This document shows, piece by piece, positions 20,147 through 29,263 of a stretch of 64,000 bases of DNA. Both the position numbers and the translations under genes were made by a program. How positions within the stretch are numbered: the stretch's first letter is position 1; the number at the start of each line of letters is the position of its first letter. The stretch is taken from the NCBI GenBank assembly GCA_934630815.1, contig CAKTWI010000006.1, positions 1 to 64,000 of the forward strand, written 5' to 3'. This stretch comes from an uncultured Senegalimassilia sp. Its GTDB lineage: Bacteria; Actinomycetota; Coriobacteriia; Coriobacteriales; Eggerthellaceae. The notes beneath the pieces are model-generated. The model was not told the origin of the DNA and did not search any database. It saw nothing but the letters and a program-made list of their open reading frames with translations.

Positions 20147-20997
20147 TGGAAAACGTGCTCCATGCCCCCGCGCAGCGCAGGGCGGGCAACCGCATGGCAA
20201 CGCTGGTTGCGTGCGTTGCGGCGGCTTTTGCGCTGCTGGTCGTGGTCGCGGCCGGTATCGCGCTGTACGACCAGGCAACGGTCACCGACTTCATGGCGAA
20301 GAACCTGGCGCCTTCGCTTGAGCACCCATTCGGCACCGACTGGATGGGCCGCGACATGCTGGCGCGCACGCTGGCCGGCCTTTCCACCAGCGTGCTGGTG
20401 GGCTTGCTGGCGGCCACCGTGTCGTCGGTGATCGCGTTGATCCTCGGCTGCGCCGCCGCGCTCGGCGGCAAGCGCGTGGACGCCGTGATCAGCTGGATGA
20501 TCGACTTGATGATGGGCGTTCCGCACATCGTGCTTTTGGTGCTCATCTCGTTCGCGCTGGGGAAGGGATTTTGGGGCGTGACCATCGGCGTTGCCGTGAC
20601 GCATTGGCCCAGCCTTGCCCGCGTGGTGCGCGCAGAGGTGCTGCAATGTCGCCAGTCGAAGTTCGTGGAGGTTGCGCACAAGCTGGGGCAAAGCCCGGCG
20701 CGCATCGCGCTTCGCCATATGGTTCCGTATGTGCTGCCGCAGTTCGTGGTGGGTTTGATCCTGCTGTTTCCGCACGCCATCCTGCATGAGGCGTCGATCA
20801 CGTTTTTGGGCTTCGGCCTGCCGCCCGAGCAGCCGGCCATCGGCGTGATCTTGAGCGAATCGATGAGCTATCTGTCCACGGGCGCTTGGTGGCTGGCGGT
20901 GTTCCCCGGCCTGGCGCTTATGGCGACGGTGCTGTTGTTCGATGTGGCCGGGCAGAACCTGCGCAAGCTGGTCGACCCGCATACCGCGCAAAAGTAG
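20146..20997 (+). CDS. ABC transporter permease (NikC/OppC/DppC type)
   Basis: This 283-residue permease has the DppC hallmark HPFGTDWMGRDMLART near the N-terminus, where substrate-translocating permeases of this class begin. The EAA-like loop (FVEVAHKLGQSPARIALRHMVPYVLP) that docks with the ATPases is present. Five or six transmembrane segments are predicted. The start at 20146 is set by the overlap with the preceding stop and by GGGAGG (20135-20140). It pairs with the permease upstream. Confidence 0.93.
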   Translation: MENVLHAPAQRRAGNRMATLVACVAAAFALLVVVAAGIALYDQATVTDFMAKNLAPSLEHPFGTDWMGRDMLARTLAGLSTSVLVGLLAATVSSVIALILGCAAALGGKRVDAVISWMIDLMMGVPHIVLLVLISFALGKGFWGVTIGVAVTHWPSLARVVRAEVLQCRQSKFVEVAHKLGQSPARIALRHMVPYVLPQFVVGLILLFPHAILHEASITFLGFGLPPEQPAIGVILSESMSYLSTGAWWLAVFPGLALMATVLLFDVAGQNLRKLVDPHTAQK

Positions 20998-21006
20998 GTA
21001 GGGAAG

Positions 21007-22140
21007 ATGATGACGAAGACGAACGGCGGTGCGCCCATGGAGGCGTCGTCGGCGGGCAAGGCCGCCGAGCTGGCGCACGAGCGCACCGCGCACGAGGGTG
21101 CGCAGCTGCACCATCATCATACGCATGCGGCAACGTCGAGCCACGGCGGCGGGCACCACCTGCTGCAGGTGGAGGATCTGAGCGTGAGCTTCCGCATGTA
21201 CGACGAGAACGCGCCGTATTTCAAGGCGAAACAGCACGATGTGCAGGTGCTTCACGAGTTGAGCATCGCCGTGCACGCGGGCGAGATCGTGGCCGTGGTG
21301 GGCGCGTCGGGCTCGGGCAAGACGCTTCTGGCCGACGCGGTGCTGGGCCTGTTCGAGCCCAACGCCACGGTGACGGGGCGCATCTGGTTCGACGGCGAGC
21401 GCATGGATGCGGCGGGTTTGCGCGCGCTGCGCGGGCACGGGCTGTCGCTTGTGCCGCAAAGCGTGAGTCACCTGGACCCCATGATGCGCGTGGGCAAGCA
21501 GGTCGAGGGCTTTGCGAACGACCTGTCGAAGGCCGAGCGCAAAACGCGCCGCGTGCAGCTGTTCGAGCGCTACGGGCTGGGACCAGAGGTTGCACGCCTG
21601 TACCCGCACGAGCTGTCGGGCGGCATGGCGCGCCGCGTGCTTCTGTGCTGCGCACTCATGGATTCGCCGCGCGTGATCGTGGCCGACGAGCCCACGCCCG
21701 GTCTTGACCTTGACCTGGCGGTTCGTGCGCTCGACGACTTCCGTGCCTTCGCCAACGAGGGCAACGGCGTGCTGTTAATCACGCACGATATCGAGCTGGC
21801 TCTGCGCGTGGCCGATCGCGTGGCGGTGTTCAAGGACGGCACCTTGGTGGAGGAGACGGCGACGGCGAGCTTCGCCGACCCCAGCTTGCTGCGCCATCCG
21901 TTCACCCGCCAGCTGTGGCATGCCCTCCCCGAGCACGATTTCGCCGTGGGCGAAAACGCTGGCGGGAAGGCGTCGGGGTCGGTGTGCGAAAGCGAAAAGG
22001 CGTCGGCGTCGGAGCAGGTGCGCGAGCATGAGAAAACGTCGTCGCCGGCGCCGACGCAAGCGCGCGAAGGCGAGGAGACGCCGACGCCTGCGGGCGCGTG
22101 CGAAGGCGGCTTCGACGGGAAGGAAGGTGGCGCGTGCTAG
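21007..22140 (+). CDS. ABC transporter ATP-binding protein (NikD/OppD type) with His-rich N-terminus
   Basis: This 377-residue ATPase has Walker A GASGSGKT, signature LSGGMARRV and Walker [11 protein letters not shown]. An unusual N-terminal segment (about residues 35-52) has the cluster [20 protein letters not shown], which could bind a transition metal. The C-terminal 75 residues are a low-complexity Glu/Ala/Ser/Thr tail replacing the usual oligopeptide-binding extension. The start is ATG 21007 or 21010. The His cluster supports a metal-import role for the operon, but poly-His stretches can also be neutral. Confidence 0.9.
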   Translation: MMTKTNGGAPMEASSAGKAAELAHERTAHEGAQLHHHHTHAATSSHGGGHHLLQVEDLSVSFRMYDENAPYFKAKQHDVQVLHELSIAVHAGEIVAVVGASGSGKTLLADAVLGLFEPNATVTGRIWFDGERMDAAGLRALRGHGLSLVPQSVSHLDPMMRVGKQVEGFANDLSKAERKTRRVQLFERYGLGPEVARLYPHELSGGMARRVLLCCALMDSPRVIVADEPTPGLDLDLAVRALDDFRAFANEGNGVLLITHDIELALRVADRVAVFKDGTLVEETATASFADPSLLRHPFTRQLWHALPEHDFAVGENAGGKASGSVCESEKASASEQVREHEKTSSPAPTQAREGEETPTPAGACEGGFDGKEGGAC

Positions 22141-22727
22141 AGGCCAGAGACATCATGTTCGGGTATCCCGGCGCAAAACCCCTGTACAGCGGGTTCAACC
22201 TGCAGGTGGGACCTGGCGAGCGTGTGGCGTTGCAGGCGCCCTCGGGGTTTGGCAAAACCACGCTATGCCGCGTGCTTGCCGGGTTTGAGCGCCCGCAAAC
22301 CGGTCAGGTGCTGGTGGATGGGCAGCCGCTTCCGCGCCGTGGCGTGTGTCCGGTGCAGCTGATCCAGCAGCATCCCGAGCAGGCGGTGGACCCGCGCCTG
22401 CGCATGCGCAAAACGCTGGCGGAGGCAGGCGATGTGCCGCAGCAGCTGCTTGACGATTTGGGTATCCGCGACGAATGGCTGCAGCGCTACCCCCACGAGC
22501 TGTCCGGCGGCGAGCTGCAGCGCTTCTGCATAGCCCGCGCGCTGGCCACGCGCCCGCGCTACCTGATCTGCGACGAGGTATCCACCATGCTCGACGCGGT
22601 CACCCAAGCCCACATCTGGCACGTGCTGCTTGATTACGCCGCCCGCGAAAACGCCGGCATGTTGCTGGTTTCCCATACCCCCGCGCTGACCGCTCGGATC
22701 GCGACCCGAAAGATCGTACTGGCGTAA
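22134..22727 (+). CDS. ABC transporter ATP-binding protein (NikE/OppF type, short)
   Basis: This encodes a 197-residue ATPase with Walker [11 protein letters not shown]-loop [16 protein letters not shown], signature LSGGELQRF and Walker [14 protein letters not shown]. It is shorter than typical OppF/NikE proteins (250-330 residues) because it stops after the H-loop (LVSHTP). GTG 22134 is chosen because it overlaps the previous gene by 7 nt and follows AAGGAAGG. It is the last gene of the importer operon. Both ATPases should form a heterodimer. Confidence 0.9.
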   Translation: MLEARDIMFGYPGAKPLYSGFNLQVGPGERVALQAPSGFGKTTLCRVLAGFERPQTGQVLVDGQPLPRRGVCPVQLIQQHPEQAVDPRLRMRKTLAEAGDVPQQLLDDLGIRDEWLQRYPHELSGGELQRFCIARALATRPRYLICDEVSTMLDAVTQAHIWHVLLDYAARENAGMLLVSHTPALTARIATRKIVLA

Positions 22728-22751
22728 CACGAACGCTAGTCCGGGCGCTTC

Positions 22752-22775
22752 GGGGACGTAGCCCTAAGTGTCCGG
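22752..22775. repeat. dispersed repeat, family B, partial copy
   Basis: GGGGACGTAGCCCTAAGTGT and the next 4 bases match the palindrome arm at 39168-39191 with one substitution. It lies between the ABC importer and the cytochrome gene. Nothing else was recognised in the 22728-22956 gap. Confidence 0.75.
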
Positions 22776-22956
22776 GCTCGCGTCGGGGGCGTGGCGCCCT
22801 TTTGCCCCACCCGTTTTCCCACCCGTTTTTGAAATTGCCTGGTAAACCACCCTGCTTCGTGTCTGCTGGTCGCTTCGTCCTCAGCCTATCCTTCGTCATG
22901 TCCTCCGCAAGGATGCGCGAGGATCTTGCATGGTTTCACGAGGGAGAGGAAGGGCC

Positions 22957-23529
22957 ATGAGCAAAACGGATGTCTCCGGGAGCGCCCAAAAAGGGCGCAA
23001 GGGACTTATCGTCACGGTTGTCGCGATCGTCGTGATCGCGCTTGCAGGTGCGGGCTTTTGGGTATGGCATCAGCAGCCGAGCTTCTGCAACGCGATTTGC
23101 CACAAGCCGATGGACCGCTACGTGGAAACGTATGAATCCGGCAACTCGTCGATGCTGTCGGCGGTTCACGCGAAGCAGGGCAAAGTGTGCCTGGACTGCC
23201 ATGAGGCGAAGCTCGACGATCAGGTCGCCGAGGCCACGGCGTGGGTGTCCGGCGACTTCACCGACCCCGTTGCCGAGAATACGTTCCAATACGACGAGAG
23301 TTTCTGCCTGAACGAGTCGTGCCACAACATGACGCGCGACGAGCTCACCGAATCCACCAGCGACATGGCGTTCAACCCGCATGTGCAGCAGCATGGCGAT
23401 ATCGACTGCGGCGAATGCCATAAGGCGCATTCCGAGTCCGTGATGTACTGCACGCAGTGCCATGCCGAGGCCGAGGTGCCCGATGGCTGGATGTCGTACA
23501 GCGACTACATGAGCGCGAAGCAGAGCTAG
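22957..23529 (+). CDS. membrane-anchored pentahaem cytochrome c (NapC/NrfH-like)
   Basis: This 190-residue protein has one N-terminal transmembrane anchor (LIVTVVAIVVIALAGAGFWVW) followed by five putative haem sites. Three are standard CXXCH (CLDCH, CGECH, CTQCH). The first is CNAICH (CX3CH) and the third CLNESCH (CX4CH). It should pass electrons from menaquinol to the exported flavoprotein encoded 10 bp downstream. The start at 22957 follows GAGAGGAAGGG. The same motif order recurs in the cytochrome at 43283-43981, so the odd spacings look functional. Family membership is inferred from the anchor plus haem pattern. Confidence 0.9.
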   Translation: MSKTDVSGSAQKGRKGLIVTVVAIVVIALAGAGFWVWHQQPSFCNAICHKPMDRYVETYESGNSSMLSAVHAKQGKVCLDCHEAKLDDQVAEATAWVSGDFTDPVAENTFQYDESFCLNESCHNMTRDELTESTSDMAFNPHVQQHGDIDCGECHKAHSESVMYCTQCHAEAEVPDGWMSYSDYMSAKQS

Positions 23530-23539
23530 GGGGAGCGGA

Positions 23540-25027
23540 ATGACTACGAACGATATGACGCTTGACGCACGTCGCGGCCTGAGCCGCCGCCAGTTCGTCG
23601 GCCTTGCGGGCCTGGGGCTGGCAACCATCGCGCTTGGCAACCTGACCGGTTGCTCGAAGGGCGCGACGCAGTATGACTATGATGTGGTGGTCGTCGGTTC
23701 AGGCGGTTCGGGTACCACATCGGCAGCCTTCGCCGCTAAAAACGGCGCGAAGACGGTGTGCATCGAGAAGCTCGGCTGGCAGGGCGGTTCCAGCTCTCTG
23801 GCACTCGGTACGTTCTACGGCTCGGGCACGGTGCAGCAAAAGGAGCTCGGTATCGACGACACGCCGGATGACTACTACAACTATCTGCTCACGCGTAACG
23901 CCGACAAGGTCGACTTGGCTATGAACCGCTTCATGGCCGATCACTCCGGCGAGACGATCGACTGGCTGCGCGAGGACCTGAAGGTCCCGTTCAAGGACGA
24001 GATCAAGGGCAACGGCAAGGACAAGGTCAAGCGCGGGCACATGTGCAAGAACAACGCCGATGATGCGCTGAAGGCCGTGACGCAGCTGGCCAAGGAGCAG
24101 GGCGTGGACTTCCATTTCGATACCGATGCGACCGCGCTCATCGTGGACGAGTCAACGGGCCGTGTCGTGGGCGTGCGCGCCGAAAAGGCGGGCAAGGAGG
24201 TCATCTACAACGCCAAGACCGTTATCATCGCGTCGGGCGGTTTCTGCCGCAATCCCGAGATGATCGCGAAGTATTGCCCTGATTATGTTGGCGTTTACAC
24301 GGAAGTGGGCGTTGGCCTTGACGGTTCCGGGCTGCAGATGGGGTTGGACATCGGCGCGGCTTACACGGGCCACGGCGGCACGAACGGCATTCTGGCGTGC
24401 CCGGTCGAGCCCGGTCAGTCCAAGTTGATCAGCGCCAAGGCGCTGTGGGTCGACTCGAAGGGCAAGCGTTTCGTGAATGAAGGCGGTCAGACGCACGACA
24501 TTTATTATCAGGTGGCGCACTTCGATGACCAGCAGTTCTTCGCCGTGTACGACCAGGCAATGGTCGACGGCTTGACCGACAAGCTCAAGGAGAAGGTTGC
24601 CATGGGCCTTGAGCAGGGTATGTTCGCCAAGGGCGACACCGTCGAGGCCGCAGCGGCGCAGCTGGGCGTGGACGGCGCGGCGTGCGCCGAGACGCTGACG
24701 GCGTACAACGAGATGGTCGCATCGGGCGCCGACACGCAGTTCAAGAAGGGTGCGGCGAACCTGGTGGCGCTGACACAGGCGCCGTATTACCTGCTCAAGA
24801 TGGGCGTGTGCACGCACGGTTCGTTCGGCGGTTTCGACATCAACACCGATTTCCAGGTGAAAAACGAGCAGGGCGAGATTATCCCCGGTCTGTACTCGGC
24901 CGGTGAGGTGTGCTGCGGCACCTTCATCTACGATGACTATCCGGCGGGCGGCTGCGGCCTGAACTTCGCCTACACGTCCGGTCGCTTTGCGGGCGCGAAT
25001 GCGGCGAGCGAGGCGCTGAGCGCGTAA
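23540..25027 (+). CDS. Tat-exported FAD-dependent reductase (fumarate/urocanate reductase-like flavoprotein)
   Basis: This 495-residue protein starts with a twin-arginine signal (LSRRQFVGLAGLGLATIALG) and a lipobox-like LTGC. It then has an FAD_binding_2 domain (DVVVVGSGGSGTTSAAFAAKNGA) and ends with the C-terminal FAD motif (GLYSAGEVCCGTFIYDDYPAGGCGLNFAYTSGRFAG). It lacks the FMN-binding domain of some relatives. With the adjacent pentahaem cytochrome it should act as an extracytoplasmic terminal reductase for an organic acceptor. In Eggerthellaceae such pairs reduce fumarate-like, cinnamate-like or steroid compounds. The substrate cannot be told from sequence alone. GGGGGAG precedes the ATG. 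Confidence 0.9.
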   Translation: MTTNDMTLDARRGLSRRQFVGLAGLGLATIALGNLTGCSKGATQYDYDVVVVGSGGSGTTSAAFAAKNGAKTVCIEKLGWQGGSSSLALGTFYGSGTVQQKELGIDDTPDDYYNYLLTRNADKVDLAMNRFMADHSGETIDWLREDLKVPFKDEIKGNGKDKVKRGHMCKNNADDALKAVTQLAKEQGVDFHFDTDATALIVDESTGRVVGVRAEKAGKEVIYNAKTVIIASGGFCRNPEMIAKYCPDYVGVYTEVGVGLDGSGLQMGLDIGAAYTGHGGTNGILACPVEPGQSKLISAKALWVDSKGKRFVNEGGQTHDIYYQVAHFDDQQFFAVYDQAMVDGLTDKLKEKVAMGLEQGMFAKGDTVEAAAAQLGVDGAACAETLTAYNEMVASGADTQFKKGAANLVALTQAPYYLLKMGVCTHGSFGGFDINTDFQVKNEQGEIIPGLYSAGEVCCGTFIYDDYPAGGCGLNFAYTSGRFAGANAASEALSA

Positions 25028-25188
25028 GGCGGACGTGTCGAGCATGGGCGAGTCGTCGGCGGCAACAGGCGATGCCGGGCAAACGCGGATGCAGCGGGTT
25101 TGCCCGTGAGCGCTCGTCGTGGCCGTATGGTTGCGATGCGCTCCGAGCAAAGCACGCTCACGATGAGCTTGCGAAATAGCGAGGCGAT

Positions 25189-25226
25189 AAGGCGCCGTGG
25201 TTCGATATCGAACTGGGGCGCCTTTG
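25189..25226 (+). terminator. terminator after the flavoprotein gene
   Basis: AAGGCGCC (25189-25196) pairs with GGCGCCTT (25217-25224), enclosing an inner GGTTCGAT/ATCGAACT stem, and is followed by TTG. It separates the reductase gene from the LuxR gene. Confidence 0.8.
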
Positions 25227-25252
25227 TTGCGTTCGGCGATGTGCGAAAAAGG

Positions 25253-25258
25253 TATACT
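25253..25258 (+). promoter_or_regulatory. -10 box of the LuxR gene
   Basis: TATACT lies 36 bp before the GTG start at 25294. A clear -35 box is not seen. Confidence 0.4.
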
Positions 25259-25293
25259 GCCGAAAATAAGGAAGAAGTCCGGGAGAGGGCTCA

Positions 25294-27012
25294 GTGGGAA
25301 GCGATTTTGAGAACATACGCGAAGTTCGCAGGGCCGATGCTGACGGATCGCGCGCGGTCGAAAGGGCGGCTGCGTGCGCGGCGATGCGTCAGGCGCTCGG
25401 AGGCTGCACGCTTGCGTTTTTCGGCCTTGCCGTGGTGCGCATCTGGATTCAGTGCAACCTGTACGGCAATTACGTGCTGTCCGATGCCGGGCTGGTCAGC
25501 GTCGTCATTAACTTCGTGCGCATCGCGTTTACCGTTTTGCTGGTAGCGTTCGCCTTGCGCGGTTTGATGGGGCGTCGGTCCGCGAAGGCGCTCGAATGGT
25601 TCTCCGTTACGGCCATGACGCTGGGCAGCGTGCTGTTCTTTCTGAACAGTACGCTTGATTCCGACGCGATGTTGTACGCGGCGTGTACGTGCGCGGGGCT
25701 CGGCATCGTGTGGGGCGGCGGCATGTGGATGGCGTTCTACCTGCGCTTGCGTCCGCGAACGGCCTTGTTGTGCGCGTTGGGCTCACTGGCATTGGGGTCG
25801 TTGGGCGGTTTCGTCATGGGCGCTTTGCCGCGCTCGACATGCTATCTGGTCGGCGTGTTTCTGCCCACGGTTTCATACGTGTGCTTCGGGCGGTCGATGC
25901 GCGTGGCCGACGAGCGCGGATGGCCGCAGGCTCCGGGCAGCGTCTCGTCGTCGCGCGAGTGCCCCGAGTTTGCGATCGCCTCGAAGGCGTATGGAGCGGA
26001 ATCGCGCGTCGATTTCTTGCGTTTGTTGGCCGGATTGGCATTGTTCATGCTGGTCATGGGCGTGTCGCGAGGTTTTCCGTTCGGTGAATCAATCGCATTG
26101 CCGCTGGGGATGCAGTTGTTGCACCAAGGTGGCGTGGTCGTGCTGTGCGGGGTGTGGGCGTGGGCTGCGCTGTGCCGCGGCCGTGCTGTTTCGTCGGCGA
26201 CGCTGTGGCGGTTTGAGGTGGTAGCGGCGTCGGCGGGCGTGGTGTTGATGGCCACGCTGGAATGGTGGGGGCTTGCCGGCGGTGCGGCGCTCGTGTCCAT
26301 CGCCAACACCATGACGCTCGGCATTTTGTGGGTCATCTGCTATGACATCGCGCGCCATTCTCCGTGGAACCCGTATGCGGTGCTCGGTGTGTGCTGGGCG
26401 GTGTTTCTGCTCGCGCGCGAAGTCGGGCGCTGGGGCATTCTGGTTTTCGCGCCGCAAAGCTCTGCGATGACGCTGTTGGCCGCGTTGATGGTGTGTGTGC
26501 TGTCCATTTCCATCGCGGTGCTGCTTGGTGAAAACGTTCCGCGCACTCGAGCGCTGCTGGCGGGCTTTCCTGGTGGGGAAGCTGGAGAATACGAGGCGGC
26601 TGGCGAGGGCGATGCGAGGTCTTCAGGTTATGCTGCGACGGGTATGGCCGCTGGTCGCGTAGGCGTTGCCGCTGCGGTTGCGGGTGGCGAAGGCGATGCC
26701 GTCGAGCCGTCGCCGATTGCCGGGCGTTGCGAAACGCGGGCGGAAGGCGATATCGGGTCGGGGCTGGAGCCCGAGGCGGTCTTGCATTCGGCCGATGATG
26801 GAGACGTTGCACGGTTGGTCATAGGATTCGGGCTGACGCGCCGTGAGGCCGAGGTGGCTCTTATGCTTGCGGAGGGCAAAAGCAAAGTCGCGATCGCGGA
26901 GCTGCTGGTGCTTTCCGAGAACACCGTGCGCGGCTACGCGAAAAACGCTTATGCGAAGATAGGCGTGCACAGCAAACGGGAGCTTCAACAAGCCATTCGC
27001 GAAATGCGCTAG
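25294..27012 (+). CDS. LuxR-type regulator with polytopic membrane domain
   Basis: This 572-residue protein has an N-terminal domain of about ten to twelve hydrophobic segments (residues 30-425). An Ala/Gly-rich linker follows, then a C-terminal LuxR helix-turn-helix (LTRREAEVALMLAEGKSKVAIAELLVLSENTVRGYAKNAYAKIGVHSKRELQ). Such membrane-bound LuxR proteins are abundant in Eggerthellaceae beside respiratory reductases and probably sense the substrate at the membrane. GTG 25294 follows GGGAGAGGG. It lies after the cytochrome/flavoprotein pair but has its own -10 box. It is similar in plan to the regulator at 39646. Confidence 0.9.
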   Translation: MGSDFENIREVRRADADGSRAVERAAACAAMRQALGGCTLAFFGLAVVRIWIQCNLYGNYVLSDAGLVSVVINFVRIAFTVLLVAFALRGLMGRRSAKALEWFSVTAMTLGSVLFFLNSTLDSDAMLYAACTCAGLGIVWGGGMWMAFYLRLRPRTALLCALGSLALGSLGGFVMGALPRSTCYLVGVFLPTVSYVCFGRSMRVADERGWPQAPGSVSSSRECPEFAIASKAYGAESRVDFLRLLAGLALFMLVMGVSRGFPFGESIALPLGMQLLHQGGVVVLCGVWAWAALCRGRAVSSATLWRFEVVAASAGVVLMATLEWWGLAGGAALVSIANTMTLGILWVICYDIARHSPWNPYAVLGVCWAVFLLAREVGRWGILVFAPQSSAMTLLAALMVCVLSISIAVLLGENVPRTRALLAGFPGGEAGEYEAAGEGDARSSGYAATGMAAGRVGVAAAVAGGEGDAVEPSPIAGRCETRAEGDIGSGLEPEAVLHSADDGDVARLVIGFGLTRREAEVALMLAEGKSKVAIAELLVLSENTVRGYAKNAYAKIGVHSKRELQQAIREMR

Positions 27013-27124
27013 CATAATGCGAGCGTGATACTGGGCGCTTTTTTCGCTTGCCTTACTGCTGCTTGCTTCAATCAGCGAACAGGTGTACGATGTTTTTGCC
27101 GTGATGTTGCTGTGGGGTGGGCAA

Positions 27125-27160
27125 CCCTTGTGGTAACTTGCGGTAGGCACACCACAAGGG
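27125..27160 (+). promoter_or_regulatory. inverted repeat upstream of the topoisomerase B subunit gene
   Basis: CCCTTGTGGT (27125-27134) and ACCACAAGGG (27151-27160) form a perfect 10-bp dyad 24 bp before the ATG at 27185. It could be an operator or an RNA hairpin controlling the topoisomerase genes. Confidence 0.5.
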
Positions 27161-27184
27161 GAATACGAGAAGCGAAAGAACGGT

Positions 27185-29182
27185 ATGGCAAAAAGCACGG
27201 TCAATTACGGCAACGACAGCATCCGCCAGTTGAAGGACGAGGAACGCGTACGTCTTCGCCCGGCGGTCATATTCGGCTCCGACGGCCTGGACGGCTGTGC
27301 TCATGCCGCGTTCGAGATCCTGTCGAACTCAGTCGACGAGGCGCGCCAGGGCTACGGCAACCTGATCACCCTCACCGCTTTCGCCGACGGCTCCATCCAG
27401 GTGGAGGACAACGGTCGCGGCTGCCCGCTGGACTGGAACCCCACCGAGAAACGCTTCAACTGGGAGCTGGTGTTCTGCGAACTGTATGCGGGCGGCAAAT
27501 ACGACAACAACCAGGGCGGCGACTACGACTTCTCGCTGGGCACCAACGGCCTGGGCTCGTGCGCCACGCAGTACGCCTCCGAGTACATGGACGTCACTGT
27601 CTGGCGTGACGGCAACAAGTACCAGCTGCACTTCAAGAAGGGCAAGGTGGTCGGCGCCAAGAAGAAGGCGCTGCAGGTCGAGCCCACTGACGAGGCACGC
27701 ACCGGCACCACTATCAAATGGCGTCCTGACCTGGAGGTCTTCACTGCCATCGATATCCCTGACGATTGGTATCGCGAAACCATGCGCCGCCAGGCGGTGG
27801 TCAACGCCAACGTCACGTTCCGCCTGCGCATCGAGGGGGAGGAAGGCGTCTTCTCCGAAGAGGAGTTCTGCTACCCCAAGGGCATTGAGGACTACGTGAT
27901 GGAGAAGGTGGGTCACGACTACCTGACCGAGCCCTTCTTCATCCAGGCAGACCGCCGCGGCCGCGACCGCGACGACCTGCCCGACTACAACGTGAAGATC
28001 ACCGCGTGCCTGTGCTTCTCGCGCACGTTCCAGATGCAGGAGTACTACCACAACTCGTCGTGGCTGGAAAACGGCGGATCGCCGGAGAAGGCCGCGCGTA
28101 GCGCCCTGACCAGCGCAATCGATGCCTATATCAAGCAGCAGGGCAAATACAACAAGAACGAGAGCGCCATCAAGTGGCAGGACGTTCAGGACTGCCTGGT
28201 GCTCGTGACCAACTGCTTCTCCACGCAAACGTCCTACGAGAACCAGACAAAGAAGGCCATCAACAACCGCTTCATCCAGCAGGCTATGACGGCGTTCTTC
28301 AAGGAGCGCCTGGGCACGTACCTGATCGAGAACAAAGAGTCCGCCGACAAGATCATGGAGCAGGTGCTCATCAACAAGCGCTCGCGCGAGAACGCGGAGA
28401 AGACGCGCCAGAGCATCAAGACCAATCTGCAGCAGAAGACCGACATGGCCAATCGCGTGCAGAAGTTCATCGACTGCCGCTCCAAGGATAAGGGCCGCCG
28501 CGAGGTCTACATCGTAGAGGGCGACTCGGCAGCAGGCGCCATCCGCACGTCGCGCGACGCCGAGTTCCAGGGCGTCATGCCGGTGCGCGGTAAGATCCTC
28601 AACTGCTTGAAGGAGGATTATCCGCGCATTTTCAAGTCCGAGATCATTATGGACTTGCTGCGCGTGCTCGGCTGCGGTGTGGAGGTCAATGACCGCCGCA
28701 TGAAGAACCTGGGTACCTTCGATCTGGATAACTTGAACTGGAGCAAGGTCATCATCTGCACCGACGCCGACGTCGACGGTTACCATATCCGCACGCTCAT
28801 CCTGGCCATGCTCTATCGCCTGGTGCCCACGCTCATCCGCGAGGGGTTCGTCTACATCGCCGAATCGCCGTTGTACGAGATCAACTGCAAGGAGAAGACC
28901 TACTTCGCCTACACCGATCTTGAGAAGAACAACATTCTGAAGGAAATCGACGGGCAGAAGTGCTCCATCAACCGCTCCAAGGGTCTTGGCGAGAACGATC
29001 CCGACATGATGTGGCTCACCACCATGAATCCCGAGACGCGCCGCCTGATCAAAGTGGAGCCCGAGGATGTCGAGCGCATGGAAACCATGTTCAACCTGCT
29101 GTTGGGCAACGACGACGAGGGTCGCAAGCGCCACATCGCCGAGCATGGAAGAGAATACCTCGACCAGCTTGACCTGCAATAA
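27185..29182 (+). CDS. type IIA DNA topoisomerase subunit B (ParE/GyrB-like)
   Basis: This encodes 665 residues. The GHKL ATPase domain has EILSNSVDEARQG (the N/E box), VEDNGRGCPLD and a divergent SLGTNGLGSCATQYAS in place of the usual GLHGVG. The TOPRIM domain shows VEGDSAAG and CTDADVDGYHIRTLIL, and NRSKGLGE is present. It cuts and passes DNA duplexes together with the A subunit 82 bp downstream. The divergent ATPase motif suggests a second enzyme beside the main gyrase, as found in many Clostridia and Coriobacteriia. Whether it decatenates (topo IV) or supercoils cannot be told from sequence. Confidence 0.9.
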   Translation: MAKSTVNYGNDSIRQLKDEERVRLRPAVIFGSDGLDGCAHAAFEILSNSVDEARQGYGNLITLTAFADGSIQVEDNGRGCPLDWNPTEKRFNWELVFCELYAGGKYDNNQGGDYDFSLGTNGLGSCATQYASEYMDVTVWRDGNKYQLHFKKGKVVGAKKKALQVEPTDEARTGTTIKWRPDLEVFTAIDIPDDWYRETMRRQAVVNANVTFRLRIEGEEGVFSEEEFCYPKGIEDYVMEKVGHDYLTEPFFIQADRRGRDRDDLPDYNVKITACLCFSRTFQMQEYYHNSSWLENGGSPEKAARSALTSAIDAYIKQQGKYNKNESAIKWQDVQDCLVLVTNCFSTQTSYENQTKKAINNRFIQQAMTAFFKERLGTYLIENKESADKIMEQVLINKRSRENAEKTRQSIKTNLQQKTDMANRVQKFIDCRSKDKGRREVYIVEGDSAAGAIRTSRDAEFQGVMPVRGKILNCLKEDYPRIFKSEIIMDLLRVLGCGVEVNDRRMKNLGTFDLDNLNWSKVIICTDADVDGYHIRTLILAMLYRLVPTLIREGFVYIAESPLYEINCKEKTYFAYTDLEKNNILKEIDGQKCSINRSKGLGENDPDMMWLTTMNPETRRLIKVEPEDVERMETMFNLLLGNDDEGRKRHIAEHGREYLDQLDLQ

Positions 29183-29263
29183 GGCGCCTTTCGCAAAGCT
29201 GTTGAAGATCTAAACCGGCGGGCGCGCAACACGGCGCCTGCTCATTCGCATCAAGGGGAGACC

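Noticed and set aside
25199..25215. tRNA T-arm from the GGTTCGAT-like sequence
   Set aside because: It is the inner stem of the terminator after the flavoprotein gene and lacks acceptor, D and anticodon arms.
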